Positions 33,836-46,979 are shown, counted from the stretch's first letter. The stretch is DNA of 64,000 bases from Casuarina equisetifolia (GCA_028551475.1 CM052361.1:21899491-21963490); one strand, 5' to 3'. Numbers and translations are program-made. Notes: a model not told the origin generated them from the sequence alone.

Positions 33836-35782
33836 TTAAAATGAGATGATCATCTGCACCAGTCTATTCAAGGAATTATATGAGGAACCACCTTCTTTAA
33901 TGGAAATTTCGAATTTCTCTTTCAAGTTCTTAGCCCTTTCCCTCATGACTTCCCCTTCCTTTTCCGCCATTAGTCTTCTTACAGTTCTCTCTATTTCACC
34001 TCTCTTCAGCTCGTTCTCCAATTGCAGGCCTGCTTTCCATTCATGGCTCACATACCTTGCGGTCACTCTTTGGTCTCCAAAACACGGCCTGCATATCATC
34101 GGAATCCCTTCGGAAATACTCTCCAGGGTGGAATTCCAACCACAATGACTCAGAAACCCTCCCACGGCGTCATGCGCCAGAACTTTCTTCTGGGGTGCCC
34201 ACTTCACAATGCAGCCTCTCTCTCCAATGCTTTCTTTGAGGCCTTTGGGTAGTGCTTCAGTCCACTCCGACCCACAAATTGAGCCGGGCCGAACAACCCA
34301 CAAGAAAGGCTGCTGACTGTTGGCTAGACCCCATGCCAATTCCGCTAGCTCTTTCTCATCCATGGTTGCTACGCTTCCCAAGCTTACGTATAACACTGAG
34401 CTTTTCTTTTGCTTCTCAAGCCATGCGATGCAGCTATTGTCTTCTTCCAATAAGCTACAATCGGAGGCTGGGACAAACTTGTGCAAAGGGCAAATGGGAA
34501 GGAGTGGAACTTGGCAATGTCGTTGGATCTGGTCCAATGAAGATGGTTCAAGGCATTCCAAGGTATTCCAAATCACCGCCGAAGATGTTCTGATGTTGTA
34601 GACATCAACTGTTAGTTGCAAATATTTGTCGAAGTTTGTGGACCTGGGAAAGGGTAGATCCTTAAACCGGAGAGGATGGAACTCTGGAACTAAGTCCTGT
34701 GACACAGAATCTGTTTTCCACATATGTCACAGCTATTATCAACTATCAATATACTTATCCACAAGAAAAGAAAGGGTTAGTATTAGGGGGCATCTTCGTT
34801 TTTGTTCTCTTCATCATCAGGACCGGGATCTCGCCATTGTTAGGATATGAAACAGCTGAATTCCTTCCTAGAATATTCGGGTTGAGGAACTTTTATATTT
34901 TCACTTGTCTTGTTTTCCTCATTTCCTCGAACTTTTCTAGTTGCTAGTGCGTGTGTAACTAATCAGATCTTTTGGAGGGGACGAAACCAATTAACTTTCT
35001 TCTGAATCAAGGTTATATTTCTTTTAATACAACTTCAAACAATTAGATCAAGGTCGAAAATGTTGGTTCTTAAATCTGATGCAGTAATACTTCTATTTCA
35101 CTAAGGAACAAATATTAAATCAGGAAAATACCAAAGTTGTTGAGTTATGAATTCTATTTAATTTACAATTGCGACATACACAAGTCATTATTGCTAAATC
35201 GATGAAATGACTTCAAGTGTTTAATGCTCTGTCATTTTCCCTTTTTAATACAGAAAAAGGGCCATATATCATATGTATTGAACAGATGTTGGGCATACCT
35301 TTGAAGGGAACGCGGTCCTCCGCCTTGAGTTGGCCAAGGAAGGTGCGAGCTAGACAAGTTGCTGCGCTGGTGGTGCGTAAAATGATGCTTGGAATCTTCA
35401 GAAGATTGGCCACGGCCTCGGAAAAGTACATGAGTTCATCGTAGATGATGCAGGCGATATCGTCCTCAGGACCTTTTCGTTCCCGCATCATCCGAGACAA
35501 GCATTCTTGGAGATGGGATCTGCAGTTGACGTTAAGCATTGTTATAATACCTAGTACATCCCCCGATGAGATCTCATGGTCGGATAAGCCATCTGGAATC
35601 GGAAGGAAATTGAAATTAGGATGGCTGGAAGGGTTCGGAGAGTTGAACTCGGTGTGAACAACCGTGATGGAGAATCCCTTAGACTGAAGGATGGTGCCTA
35701 GCTGGAGCATCGGACTTATGTGACCTTGGTAAGGACATGGCAGTAGAACCAACTGTGGATGTCTCTGTGAGTTCATACCCAT
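33836..35782 (-). CDS. UGT76-like UDP-glycosyltransferase, gene E (two exons)
   Basis: Exon 1 is 35782-35299 (484 bp) and exon 2 is 34710-33836 (875 bp), with a 588-bp GT..AG phase-1 intron; 452 residues. His21 in G-H-I-S-P-M, Asp115 in I-I-Y-D-E, and a full PSPG box at 332-375 ending in Gln. The most diverged member of the cluster, mainly in exon 1 and the region after the intron (acceptor-pocket side), so its acceptor may differ. An in-frame Met just upstream of the acceptor site is intronic. The promoter element shared by A-D was not found upstream. Predicted cytosolic small-molecule glucosyltransferase. Confidence 0.93.
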
Positions 35783-35835
35783 CTCTCTGTCTCTCTCTCA
35801 CACTCAGCCAGTAGTTGGAGGATATGCTTACCGAA

Positions 35836-36290
35836 ATTGTAATCCGTGTTGACAATTGTTTGGCTTAGTGGGAAATAAACACTGTTCAGGACCTTTTAGT
35901 TTCAAATTGGACACTAGATGTGTATATCTAAAGCAAGGTAAGGTTAGGTGCTTCAACAACCAATCTAAAAATAGGATGTTGACTGATAATAGAACAACTG
36001 GTGACTGTTATTTAAAGAAAAGTAGATGCATCTAGACGAAAAGAAAGATATGCATTTTCAGGTGGTAACTTTCAAACAAGAAAGAAATAGCAGAATAATG
36101 AATAACAACATGCATGGTATAAGAAACAGGCCTAATCCTTTCTTAAAAAGTCTTGTAAGGAGTAGAGATACTGTTACTAATAAAGCCGAAGAATTCGCCA
36201 TCCGGGATCAATGTGGGACAATTTCCAACACATAGAGTTCCTAGCATCTAGCCGGTTGATACTAAACATCGATGAGAATCAGCTAATGGA
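35836..36290. repeat. Dispersed repeat, partner at 51881-52225
   Basis: Almost the same sequence occurs downstream of the first COPT gene, same orientation (e.g. TTTCAAATTGGACACTAGAT and TGTATATCTAAAGCAA in both). This copy carries about 120 extra bases near 36117-36240. No coding or terminal features; nature unknown. Confidence 0.75.
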
Positions 36291-38851
36291 ATCAAATTCC
36301 ACCTCTGCCGGCAGGAGTCCTTTCTCCGCACATTGCCACAGACCCGCAAGCAACACATGTGCTTCTGCAAGGGCCATGGTATTGACAGGCATGTTTATGA
36401 GAACCCTTTTTTTTTTTTTTTTTAGATTAGTTAAATGTCCTCTGCATGTTGATAAAAAAAAATAAAAAGTTTAGCAATAATGACAGTTAGAGATGTGTGC
36501 TTCACATCAATAGTGTAAGAATAAACTCTTGACCTTATAAATGATAAGGTTTCTTTACTTATTTCTATAAGGTAGGCTCTCATATTTTAGAATATTATTA
36601 GAGGCAAGGATAGGCCTTTGCTCTATTATCCTCATTTGTTTGTCTACACGCATAGCTTATGTCAACCTACATGTGAAGGGGAAATGTTAGAAATATATGT
36701 TCCACATCAATAACATGAGGATAAACTCTTGGCCCAATATATGACGAGATCTTGTTATTTATTGTCTTAAAATTTTAAAATAAACCCTTACACTTTAAGA
36801 ATTACCATAATTAGTAATTTTTACTAATTAAAAGCCAGAATTTTTTCAATTGGGATAAATGAATCTACTTTGCAAATATTTCCGTTAGACGCTTAATACA
36901 AAGCTTCCCAATTTTCAACCTATCCATGGACTCAATTGGGGACCTTGTTCGTATGGAGCGAGCAAATTAAGTCACATGAGCACCATATGATTGGCGAATT
37001 AAAAAAGGAAGCGAATCTTTTACAAGATCAGCTTGAATTGTCTGGTTGTCTATAATTTATGATTGGCGAGGCATGATCACATCTTGTTTCAAAACAATAT
37101 GGAAGAAAGAGATCAAGTGAAGTTAAAAGAGCTTTTAATCAACGCAGCATTGATGTGATTTAATCTGTTATACTGAGGGATACGACACTCACAAGACACG
37201 AGAAAAAATGACATATAAATATATATAGGCTTTCTAATGTTAGAAACATGAGGTGGAGTTCAGGTTGATATCCAAAACCGGAATATTTATTACTGCGAAA
37301 AATAAACAATGTATTTTGTCTCTTTTCTTTTGCTTGGACCTGTTGTGCTGATACCCAGAAGAGCAAACATGTTGCTCAGAGAAAACCGCAGTGACTTTTG
37401 TCTCTTTTCTTTTGTTTGTTTTTCTTTTCTATTTCTCTTTTGAATTTGGTTCGGTCGTCTTAGCTGGTGGCGTACTTACCCATAATTGATGTCTTTTGTA
37501 AGGTCATCGAGGTGAGCTGACTGTCCGTACTTAATTAGGGTGGAGGATTATATTTTTTGCCCATTTTCTCGTGATTTTGGTAGTGCAAATGTTGTTTTCC
37601 TCGAGTATTTTTTTTTCATCATCATCCTATTACTTATGGATTAGTATATGCTCAAAGTGAGCAAGTGTCTTAAATATTAGTTATCAATCATAATAAATAT
37701 CTCACCATGATATCATAGCGTTAGAATTGGTGGAATAATTAAGTTAAAAGATATGATTGTTATTATAATTAGAGGTCTCTATGCAATTGTGAAATCATAA
37801 AATATCTTCTAAATGTAATAGGTTTCTTTGATAGTATCGGGTTAGGATTCTTATTCTTTTGTGAAAATAGGTTTTCTTAATAATTTTTTACAAAGATTCC
37901 TTTAAGATTTCTCTATAAATAATAGAAGTATAGAGAAACCTAGTGAACAAGTTGAGAGAGTCCTCATGAGAGGGCCAATTGTTGGAAAGAGTTCCTCTTA
38001 TAGATTCTAGCTGATAAGAGAATCCATGAAATACCTGTTTGAGAAGAGGGAATGTATGAAAAAATTTAATGAGAAATAAGAAACATAAGATATTATGATG
38101 TTTTGAACCTCTTAAATCAATTGTGTTTGGGTGAGTGGGTTCTTGTATTTATATGTTCAATCTCTATATGAATGATGTGACTTAGTTTAATTCCCCCAAC
38201 GTATACTTATATGTTCAAGTATCTTTTTTAATAATTACTTTAAGAGAAAAATTAAACCATTTCAAATAATATATTTTTCATGTTGGAATCTGAAAGACCC
38301 GGTTTGTTTTGGTTTCTATAACGAAAACTAGGGTGTGTGCCATTGGGAAAGCTAGGAAAAAAATGTTGTTTATGCCTATTAATTTTAGGAGTTCCTTTAT
38401 TAAGTTTTGTTACGAATTCACACAATTCTTAATAACAATAAAGTGAGCATAAACACGTACCACACATAAAAAATAACTTGCCTACATCCATATGATTAAT
38501 CTCTACTAATTATTCAAAAACTTTACAACTATAGTCTTTCGAATAAAAGAAATAAGGACTGTAAAATCCTCTCCAATGTAGCTTTCTAAGATTATTCAAT
38601 AAACCAAGATTTGGTTATTAAATGATCTTTTAGTTTTTCTTCAAAATACAAAACTTAAAGGAATGTTAATATGCCTTCCAACTTGAAAGCTTTCTTCTTC
38701 GCAGCCATGTGGGACTATATCTTTGAGAATTTGAGGGGTTCCCAAGGAATTCCTCCCTTGACAAAAACTCCCAATGACCTTCACTACTTTGAAAAATAAG
38801 TTTATAGAAAGCCGATTTATGGAACACTAAAAACTTTTTGACCTAATGATG
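36291..38851. other. Intergenic stretch left of the young copia element
   Basis: No gene seen. 36488-36560 and 36690-36760 are a diverged direct-repeat pair (both near ATAAACTCTTG), perhaps LTR remnants. 38400-38830 is a diverged partner of 45300-45850. Confidence 0.4.
38400..38830. repeat. Diverged repeat, partner at 45300-45850
   Basis: Several blocks (GAATTCACACAA, ATAAACA, GAATTTGAGGGGT/AGT) occur in the same order on either side of the copia element. Probably remnants of one older element family. Confidence 0.4.
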
Positions 38852-39237
38852 TGTTAGAAAACAAACCCGTGAATCTAAACTCACGGAATCTCTCAGGATC
38901 TCACCGCACACACAAAGAGAATATTAGTCAAGTAAAGAACACACAGAAATTACGAGGTTCGGGATAATCCCTACGTCCCCGGCCTAAGGAGCAATTCTTC
39001 ACTATGATGAGGAGGGCTTACAGTGCTTACAGAAAACCTCTGTTTTCTCTCAATCTCTCTCAACCTCATCCCTAGGTTTCCCCATAAGATTTCCTTTTAT
39101 ACAAGTACCAAGGAAACCCAAATAGAATAGGACTAGGAGACCTAAATAGAATAAGATTGGGAAATCCATATAAACTACCCACAATACAAATATGGTAGTT
39201 ACATAATTACCCTTACTAATTTACTCCAAACCTACCA
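38852..39237 (-). repeat. 3' LTR of the young copia element
   Basis: 386 bp, downstream LTR in element sense. Differs from 44270-44655 at 5 bases, all in its last 140 bases on plus. Confidence 0.95.
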
Positions 39238-39238
39238 A

Positions 39239-39250
39239 TTTCCCCCTTTT
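39239..39250 (-). other. Polypurine tract of the young copia element
   Basis: AAAAGGGGGAAA in element sense, next to the 3' LTR. Confidence 0.8.
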
Positions 39251-39314
39251 GGAGTAACATTAGTGCAACATCCCTGCACCATAAGAGAAAGAACATTGCT
39301 CCCTAGACTTGACT

Positions 39315-42300
39315 CTACTTGGAGTCCATTCCAGCAACCCGCTGACAAGTCTCTAGCTTGTCTCTTGTCAGCAGCTTCGTCAACATGTCTGCTCCATTAT
39401 CATTAGTGTGAATCTTCACAAGATCTAACTGCTTGGATTCTAATACATCTCTAATCCAATGATATCTGACATCAATGTGCTTAGACCTTGAATGAGATGA
39501 CGTGTTCTTACTAAGGCGGATGGAGCTTTGGTTGTCGCTATAAAGGATAACCATCCCTTGTTTTATACCAAGTTCTTGAAGAAACGTCTTCATCCATAGA
39601 ACTTCTTTTCCACCCTCAGTGATTGCTATATACTCTGCTTCTGTTGTAGACAAAGCAACACAATCCTGTAGCCTAGACTGCCATGAAACTGCTCCCCCTG
39701 TGAAGGTGAGCATGTACCATGTTGTAGATCTCCTTCCATCATGGTCACCAGCCATATCTGCATCTGTGTATCCAACCAATACAGGCTCATCATTACCAAA
39801 ACACAAACACAACTTAGGAGTTCCTTTAAGGTACCTGAGTATCCACTTCACAGCTTCCCAATGCATTTTACCAGGATCTGAAAGAAAACGACTAACTACT
39901 CCAACTGCATGAGCAATATCTAGTCGAGTGCTTACTGCTGCATACATCAAGCTACCAACCGTAGATGCGTAAGGTGTTTTCTTCATATATTCAACATCAC
40001 TCTTACTTTCAGGCTTCTGCTCCTTACTCAGCTTGAAATGGCTTGCAAATGGAGTACTTACTACTTTTGCCTTGTCCATGTCAAATCTCTGAAGTATCTT
40101 CTCTATATACTTCTCCTGAGATAGCCATAACTTTCCATGTTCTCTGTCACGTTTAACTTCCATACCAAGGTTTCGCTTTACCGGTCCCAAATCTTTCATC
40201 GCAAAAGACTTACCTAAATCCTTCTTCAGCTCAGCAATCTTCTTAATGTCCTGGCCAACAATCAACATATCATCAACATATAGGAGTAGGATGACAAAAT
40301 CACCACCTAGAAAGTGCTTCACAAACACACAATGATCTGAGCTGGTCTTGTTATAACCGTACTGTAACATGGATGACTCAAACTTCTTGTACCACTGACG
40401 AGGTGCTTGTTTTAGACCATACAAGCTTTTCTTCAGTCGACATACAAGATTCTCCTTGCCCTTCTCTATGAAGCCCTCAGGTTGCTCCATATAAATCTCT
40501 TCCTCCAAGTCTCCATGAAGGAATGCAGTCTTCACATCAAGTTGTTCTACCTCCAAGTTTAGTCTAGCAGCCAAACCAAGAATAATTTTGATTGAAGACA
40601 TCCTCACCACAGGAGAGAAAACCTCCTCAAAGTCAATACCTTTCTTCTGACCATAACCCTTCACAACTAACTGCGCTTTGTACCTTGGTAGTGGATTATT
40701 CTCTTCTGACTTCAACTTGTACACCCACTTATTTTTAAGTGCTCTCCTACCCTTAGGCAACGACACAAGATCATAAGTGTGGTTTTCCCGCAAGGAATTC
40801 ATCTCCTCTCGCATAGCTTTCTTCCACTCTTTCTTGTGCTCACATTCATTAGCTTCCTCATAGCATTGCAATTCTCCCCCATCAGTTAGCATCAAGTACT
40901 CATGTGGTGGATATTTCATCGAAGTTTGACGCTCTCTACTAGATCTTCTCACTGGGGGCTGGGTTGATGGCTCAACTGAATGATTATCAACATGTCCTTC
41001 AGATTCTTCAACAACTGGAGTTTCAGGAACTTCTTCACTTGCTACATCCTCAAGTGGCTCTTCCTGTGTAGTTCCCCCTTCATGTGCACTTACTGGGGAA
41101 GAAGAAGGTGGGATTATATCCTTAAGACTTTCATTAACAACTCTTGGCTTTTCAGTCTTCTTAAGATGTTCAATAGTCTGATCTTTAAAGAAAATAACAT
41201 CTCTGCTTCTAATCAGTTTCTTTGCAGTTGGATCCCACAATCTGTATCCAAAAGCATCATGTTCATAGCCCAAGAAGATGCAATCTCGAGCTTTATCATC
41301 AAGCTTGTTCCTCTCGTCCTTAGGAATGTGAACAGACACCCTGCAGCCAAATACTCTCAAGTGCTTGAAAGAAACCTCCTTACCAGTCCATACTCTCTCA
41401 GGTAAATCACCTTCTAATGGAACTGAAGGAGACAAGTTAATAAGATCTACTGCAATACACATAGCTTCACCCCAAAATGACTAAGATAATCCAGAATGTG
41501 AAAGCATACACCTGATCCTCTCAATTATAGTTCTGTTCATCCGTTCTGCAACCCCATTATGCTCTGGAGTTTTAGGAACTGTCTTCTCAAGCCTGATACC
41601 TTGAGTTTTACAATATTCTTCAAATGGCCCTCTATATTCACCTCCATTATCTGCACGGACGCACTTCAGTTTCCTTCCAGTTGCTCTCTCAACCATAGCA
41701 TGAAACTGTTTGAAGACCTCTAAAACCTGATCCTTAGTCTTCAGTGCATAAGCCCATACCTTTCTAGAATGATCATCAATGAAGGTAACAAAATACATAG
41801 CGCTACCAAGAGTTTTCACCTTCAACATACACACATCTGAATGAATCAAATCAAGAACATGTTTTCTTCTAGACGAGGGTCTTCTCCGAAATGAAACTCT
41901 ACATTGCTTTCCAGCTAAGCAATAATCACAAGGCTTCAACTGCAAATTAGCACCACTGACTCCTGATATGATTTTGTTCTTTATCAAATGTTGAAGTCCC
42001 TTCTCACTGAGATGTCCAAGTCGCTTATGCCATAACTCCATGTGATTATCTTCCACCACATTTACCTTGTTTTTCTGAATACTAGCTTCAGTCTTATAGA
42101 GAGTACTGACCTTCTGTCCTTTTGCAAGTACAAGAGAACCTCTACTAAGTTTCCATTTACCGCCACCAAAGTAGTTATCATATCCCTCATCATCAAGGAC
42201 ACCAGTAGAAATCAAGTTGAAACAAATCTCAGGGACATGTCTGACATTCTTCAGAACTAGCTTACATCCAACACTAGTCTCCAAGACTACATCTCCAATG

Positions 42301-43343
42301 CCAACTATCTTTGCCTGTGCATTATTTCCCAAGCTAACACACCCAAAATCACCACCTGAATAAGATGTGAAGAACCTTTCATGTGGGGTAACATGAAAAG
42401 AGGCACCTGTGTCAACAATCCAAGATGAAACCTGACATGAGATGTTGATCTGAGAATCACAAAAGATCATAATATCCCCAATACCGGATGTAGTTGCCAC
42501 TGTATCTTTTTCAACTTCCTTTTCTCCATTCCTTGATTCTTCTCCCTTGAGTATTCTGTAGTCTCTCTTATAATGGCCAAACTTACCACAATGATAACAC
42601 TTGACATCTTTCCTCGAACGTGAGACTCCACGTGATCTATCAGAATTTGGTGCTCTACTCTTGCTTCTACCTCTACTCTTGCTTCTGTCTCTATTTCTGT
42701 CTACATATCTGTTTCTCCCCCTCTTTTCTGTAACCAATACTTCTGTATGTCCATGTGCTCCTTGCTCAATTATTCTGGTTTCTTCATTAAGCAAACCTTC
42801 ATGGACTGACTTCATACTCAGAATGCCGCCCAGAGCTGAGTTTGTGAGAGTGACTACCAATGTCTGCCAGCTATCAGGTAAGTTACTTAACAATAACATT
42901 GCTTGCAGTTCAACTTTCAAAACAATCTTTACCGTTGCTAACTGATTCACCAAAGACTTAAACTCACTCAAGAACTCTGTCATCGGCCGTCCTACCTTGT
43001 ACTTTAAGTTAATTAACCTCTTAAGTAAGGAAACCTTATTCTGAGGAGTCTTGCGTTCATAGAGAGCCTCAAGCTTCTTCCATAACTCACTAGCTTTAGT
43101 CTCATGCGCAATATGGTGATAGATACTGTCCTTAACAAATTGTCTAATTTGAGAGACAATTTTCTTATTCAACTTCTCCCATTCTTTATCAGTCAGCTTC
43201 TCAGGCCTAGCAGAATCTCCTTCCACAGCATCATACAGATCTCTACTAATCAAGTAATCTTCCATCCGCGGCTTCCAAGTTTGGAAATTAGATGAATTTA
43301 ACATGGTCATACCTTTACTAGAAGTATTCATATCATCCATCAC
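39315..43343 (-). pseudogene. gag-pol: copia gag-pol polyprotein, one premature stop
   Basis: 1343 codons in one frame, interrupted once by TAG at 41481-41483, in H-S-G-L-S-stop-S-F-W-G-E-A, where relatives have Lys. Order: UBN2-type gag, zinc knuckle near 42600-42550, protease D-T-G-A near 42410, integrase H-H-C-C and core (42030-41530), RT with Y-V-D-D near 40270, RNase H (39800-39350) with T-T-E-A-E-Y. The knuckle reads C-x2-C-x4-H-x4-Tyr (codon 42558-42560) instead of a final Cys. Upstream part 43343-41481 gives 620 residues, downstream part 41462-39315 gives 715. Product as it stands would be truncated in integrase. Confidence 0.93.
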
Positions 43344-43540
43344 AACAAAAATAAACTCCCCTTTGACTTCCCCCTCAAATAGGAATCAAAAGTGTAAAAT
43401 TACCAAAATACCCCTCAACAAATGCCAACCAAATTGACCAAAATACCCCTCTGATTATGCCCAAAAATAGTCAAATATCTCCCAAAAAATACCAGAAAAA
43501 TACTGCAAAAATTGGCACAGAAATCACCTAAAAATTCTGT

Positions 43541-43791
43541 TCGGTCAAAGTCAACGGTCAACGGTCAACGGTCAACGGTCAACGGTCAAAGTCAATGCTC
43601 AATCGGTCAACGGTCAATAGTCAAAGTCAACGATCGCTCGGTCAACGGTCAACGGACAGCTGGACCGGGTTGACGAATCGAGTCTGGATCTGGGCTGGGC
43701 CAGGTCTTCGGATCCAGTCAACGAGTTAAAGTTTGACCGGGTCAACGGGTCAAACTTTGACTGGGTCAACTCTGGGTCAAAATCGGGTCAA
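43541..43791 (-). repeat. TTGAC-rich tandem array in the copia leader
   Basis: About 20 copies of GTCAA on plus (TTGAC in element sense) in 250 bp, including a run of CGGTCAA heptamers at 43551-43590. TTGAC followed by C or T is the W-box core bound by WRKY factors. It lies between PBS and gag, in the transcribed leader. Confidence 0.8.
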
Positions 43792-44243
43792 CAAAACCCG
43801 TTTTTGCTGCTGCAGCCGCGTTTCTCCTCCGATTACCGCATTCCAAAGCGGTTTCTGATGAAATAAGAACACCAATCAATAGATCGGCTTCCAACGAGTC
43901 TATAGAACTCAAAATCGCTCCACAAAATGCTCAAACGAAAGAGGAATCGCAAATCCCCTTTTCAGGCTCACGGGTTCAACACAACCCGCAGCACTCCAAT
44001 CGATTTTCTGGCCACAAAGAGGTCAAAAATCACACAAACAAAGGCTAGAGAAGAAAAATCCGTACCTCAAACGTCGATTTTAGCTTCTTCCTTCGTGCGT
44101 TACACACCAAGTGTTCGATAAAAGGCTTCTTTGAATAAAGCCTTTGTTGACAGCTTCCCTCTTGTGTGCAGTGTGCTAAATACACACCAAAACAATCGTT
44201 CTTCCGCTAACTGCCTGACAAAGAACGAGTCTTGGCCCTAATT

Positions 44244-44267
44244 TAGGAACCTAGGCTCCGATACCAG
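44244..44267 (-). other. Primer-binding site region of the young copia element
   Basis: Element sense TGGTATCGGAGC directly after the 5' LTR, complementary to initiator tRNA-Met with one difference from the common TGGTATCAGAGC. Confidence 0.85.
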
Positions 44268-44269
44268 TT

Positions 44270-44655
44270 TGTTAGAAAACAAACCCGTGAATCTAAACTC
44301 ACGGAATCTCTCAGGATCTCACCGCACACACAAAGAGAATATTAGTCAAGTAAAGAACACACAGAAATTACGAGGTTCGGGATAATCCCTACGTCCCCGG
44401 CCTAAGGAGCAATTCTTCACTATGATGAGGAGGGCTTACAGTGCTTACAGAAAACCTCTGTTTTCTCTCAATCTCTCTCAACCTCATCCCTAGGTTTCCC
44501 CATAAGGTTTCCTTTTATACAAGTACCAAGGAAACCCAAATAGAATAGGATTAGGAGACCTAAATAGAATAAGACTGGGAAACCCATATAAACTACCCAC
44601 AATACAAATATGGTAGTTACATAATTACCCTTACTAATTTACTCCAAACCTAACA
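44270..44655 (-). repeat. 5' LTR of the young copia element
   Basis: 386 bp, TGTTAG...CTAACA ends; followed by the TGATG target duplication. Confidence 0.95.
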
Positions 44656-44660
44656 TGATG

Positions 44661-46979
44661 TGACCGCTTATGTTATGCACAAGGGACCTAGTGTTGGGCC
44701 TATTGGGTGGCTGGTTAAACAAAACGTTTCTTCTTTGATCCCCTTATGGTGATCATAAAGGAAAGACATTGCTGATTCGAGGAAGCAACCCTCCACTTTA
44801 TTGATTTTTCAACTGCCGATTACAAGAGAGACTTCCTTTCTTAAATACAAATAGAGACATTGTCTACGTAAGGTGCAATCTCTACCTACACGAAATCTAC
44901 TTACAACACAGCAATGTGGATTTACACTCCAATCCACTTACTAAACGGCAACATGGATTTATATTCCTAAACTGACATTGGTTAAAAAAGAAACAAACAA
45001 GGAATTACGTTACCAAGGAGCATGATGGCATGAGGTCAACGTTGTTTAGAAGCTTTAATGGAGATAAGACAAAAGAGTTTCCTCCTCTTGTTACCTTAAG
45101 TCCCATCATAAGGTTACCTTCTACCCTTGGGCAAGTCTTATAGACGTTAGGATCATACAGCTTATGTGGCACTTAATGATATGGCACAACCAAAATATTG
45201 ATTGTATTTTGATGAGGAACAATACTCCTTATTTTTCCTATATGTTGATGTTGTATGCTCCTTCCTTCACTTATGTGGTTATGTACAACCTTGCTTTGAT
45301 ATCACTTGCTAAGAATTCACACAACCATTATCAACAGTATGATCAAGCATAAACATGCACACAAATAATAATTTTATGTGTTTCAGCCTTCACAACTTGC
45401 TTAAATCAACAAAATTAATTCTTCACTAATTTATCCAAGAATTTTCAGTTGTAGCTTTTAAACAAAAGTAAAATTGTAAAACACCACCAACCTTAACTAT
45501 ATATTATATGCAAGGCAAAAGTTCACTACTAAAAGTATGATCTCTTGTGGTGAAACTTAAATAATGAAATGTCCCTCAAACTTTAAACTAATTTTTGAGT
45601 TTGGTTTTGAACCTTCTAATATGTACTACTATTTCAATAACCCAACTCTTGGTTATTAGTGTCACACAAGCTTTTGGTTCTCTTTCAAAATATACTACTT
45701 AAAGGCCTATTTATAAGCTTTCCAACTTAAGAGACACTCTATCCAAAGCAATGTGAGATTTTTTTTATTTTTTTATTTTTAAGAATTTGAGGAGTCCCCA
45801 ACAAGTTTTTTTCTAAAGCTTGGGGCAACCCATTCTCTTAACATTTTTAACAATATAGTTATACCAATTAAGTTAATGGAAAGAAGGAAAAAATGTGTAG
45901 CATTTGTTAAAGATGCCAAGATAAAAGGAGGCACTAGTTAAGGCCCATCCAAGTATTGTGAAAGGGAAAAATGTTGAAATCACAATGTCGACTATTTTCT
46001 ATGGGACACTCAATTATCTCTTTCATCAAAAACTTCAAACTTGTCTCTCAACAACTTCTTTGCTTCCTTTATCTTTTAATTTATCTTTCCTTTTTCTTAC
46101 TTCCTCCTCTCCATAAATAAAGAATGTCAAAGATCATAAGATATGAGGTAAATTTCCCTCCCACTCTTTGACTTGGGTGTGTATTGCACATTACCAATAC
46201 ATTAGACGCTTGTGCCTCTCATATGCAGAAGTATCTATCTTTTCCAAAAATCGTTTCTTATATATAGTATCAAAGTCTATGTTTCACATGAAACATCTAT
46301 TTGCTTGTGACTAAGTGCCCGTGGAAAGTATTTTTCCATACTACGTGGCATGTTGAAATTTGGTATGTCTTGCATTGTTAATATATTAGCATATTATGTG
46401 GAAGTGTTCCCCTCTTTTCAAACTAATTTTAAGGGGAAAAATATACCTTCTAACATATTTAATGAATCCCGCCTAGAATTTTGTAAGAGAAAAAGGGTAA
46501 AAGAGATTTCCATTTAGCAGTAACTTTGGAAAATTGAAAACGCAATCCACATTTGGGCTGGATTGATATTAATTAGCCGTCGCCCCCAATGGCCACAACT
46601 GGTAAGAAATTGGCACACTTTTACCGCTTGGGTGCTTGATATAATATATGTTATGTCAATTAAGAAAAGCTAGCAAAGCTAATTCAAGCAATCTAAAAAA
46701 ATATTGTAACAAAAATTCAAACTTTAACGTACAGAAAACTAACTAGATTTACACACACAAAAAAAAAGTATTTATATTTCCACCGAAGGAAAAATATAAA
46801 AGCCCGGAATCACTCTAGAAAGAACTCAACTTTCCAAATTCTCTTCCACCCAAAAGGAAAACAATTCTACCAACCTTGCTTCCGTGAAAGAAGCTATTTT
46901 CTTCTCTTGCATACCAGCGTCAGACATCGGCTATTAGTTCAAGTAATCAAGAGTAGAAACCATCCGCATAGTCCTAGTA
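44661..46979. other. AT-rich intergenic stretch
   Basis: No gene seen. 45300-45850 pairs with the repeat at 38400-38830. Otherwise nothing recognisable. Confidence 0.45.

Larger units (their letters stand above)
38852..44655 (-). mobile_element. Young, nearly complete Ty1/copia retrotransposon
   Basis: 5804 bp, transcribed right to left. LTRs (38852-39237 and 44270-44655, 386 bp each) differ at 5 positions by eye; TGATG flanks both sides (38847-38851, 44656-44660). The PBS (TGGTATCGGAGC in element sense) and a polypurine tract are in place. One long frame codes gag-protease-integrase-RT-RNase H in copia order. The gene order and the Y-V-D-D RT suggest the Tork/Tnt1 group (inference). Defects: one TAG in integrase and a Cys-to-Tyr change in the zinc knuckle. 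Confidence 0.96.

Noticed and set aside
43551-43590. CRISPR-like array of short repeats
   Set aside because: Plain tandem heptamers without spacers inside a plant retrotransposon leader.
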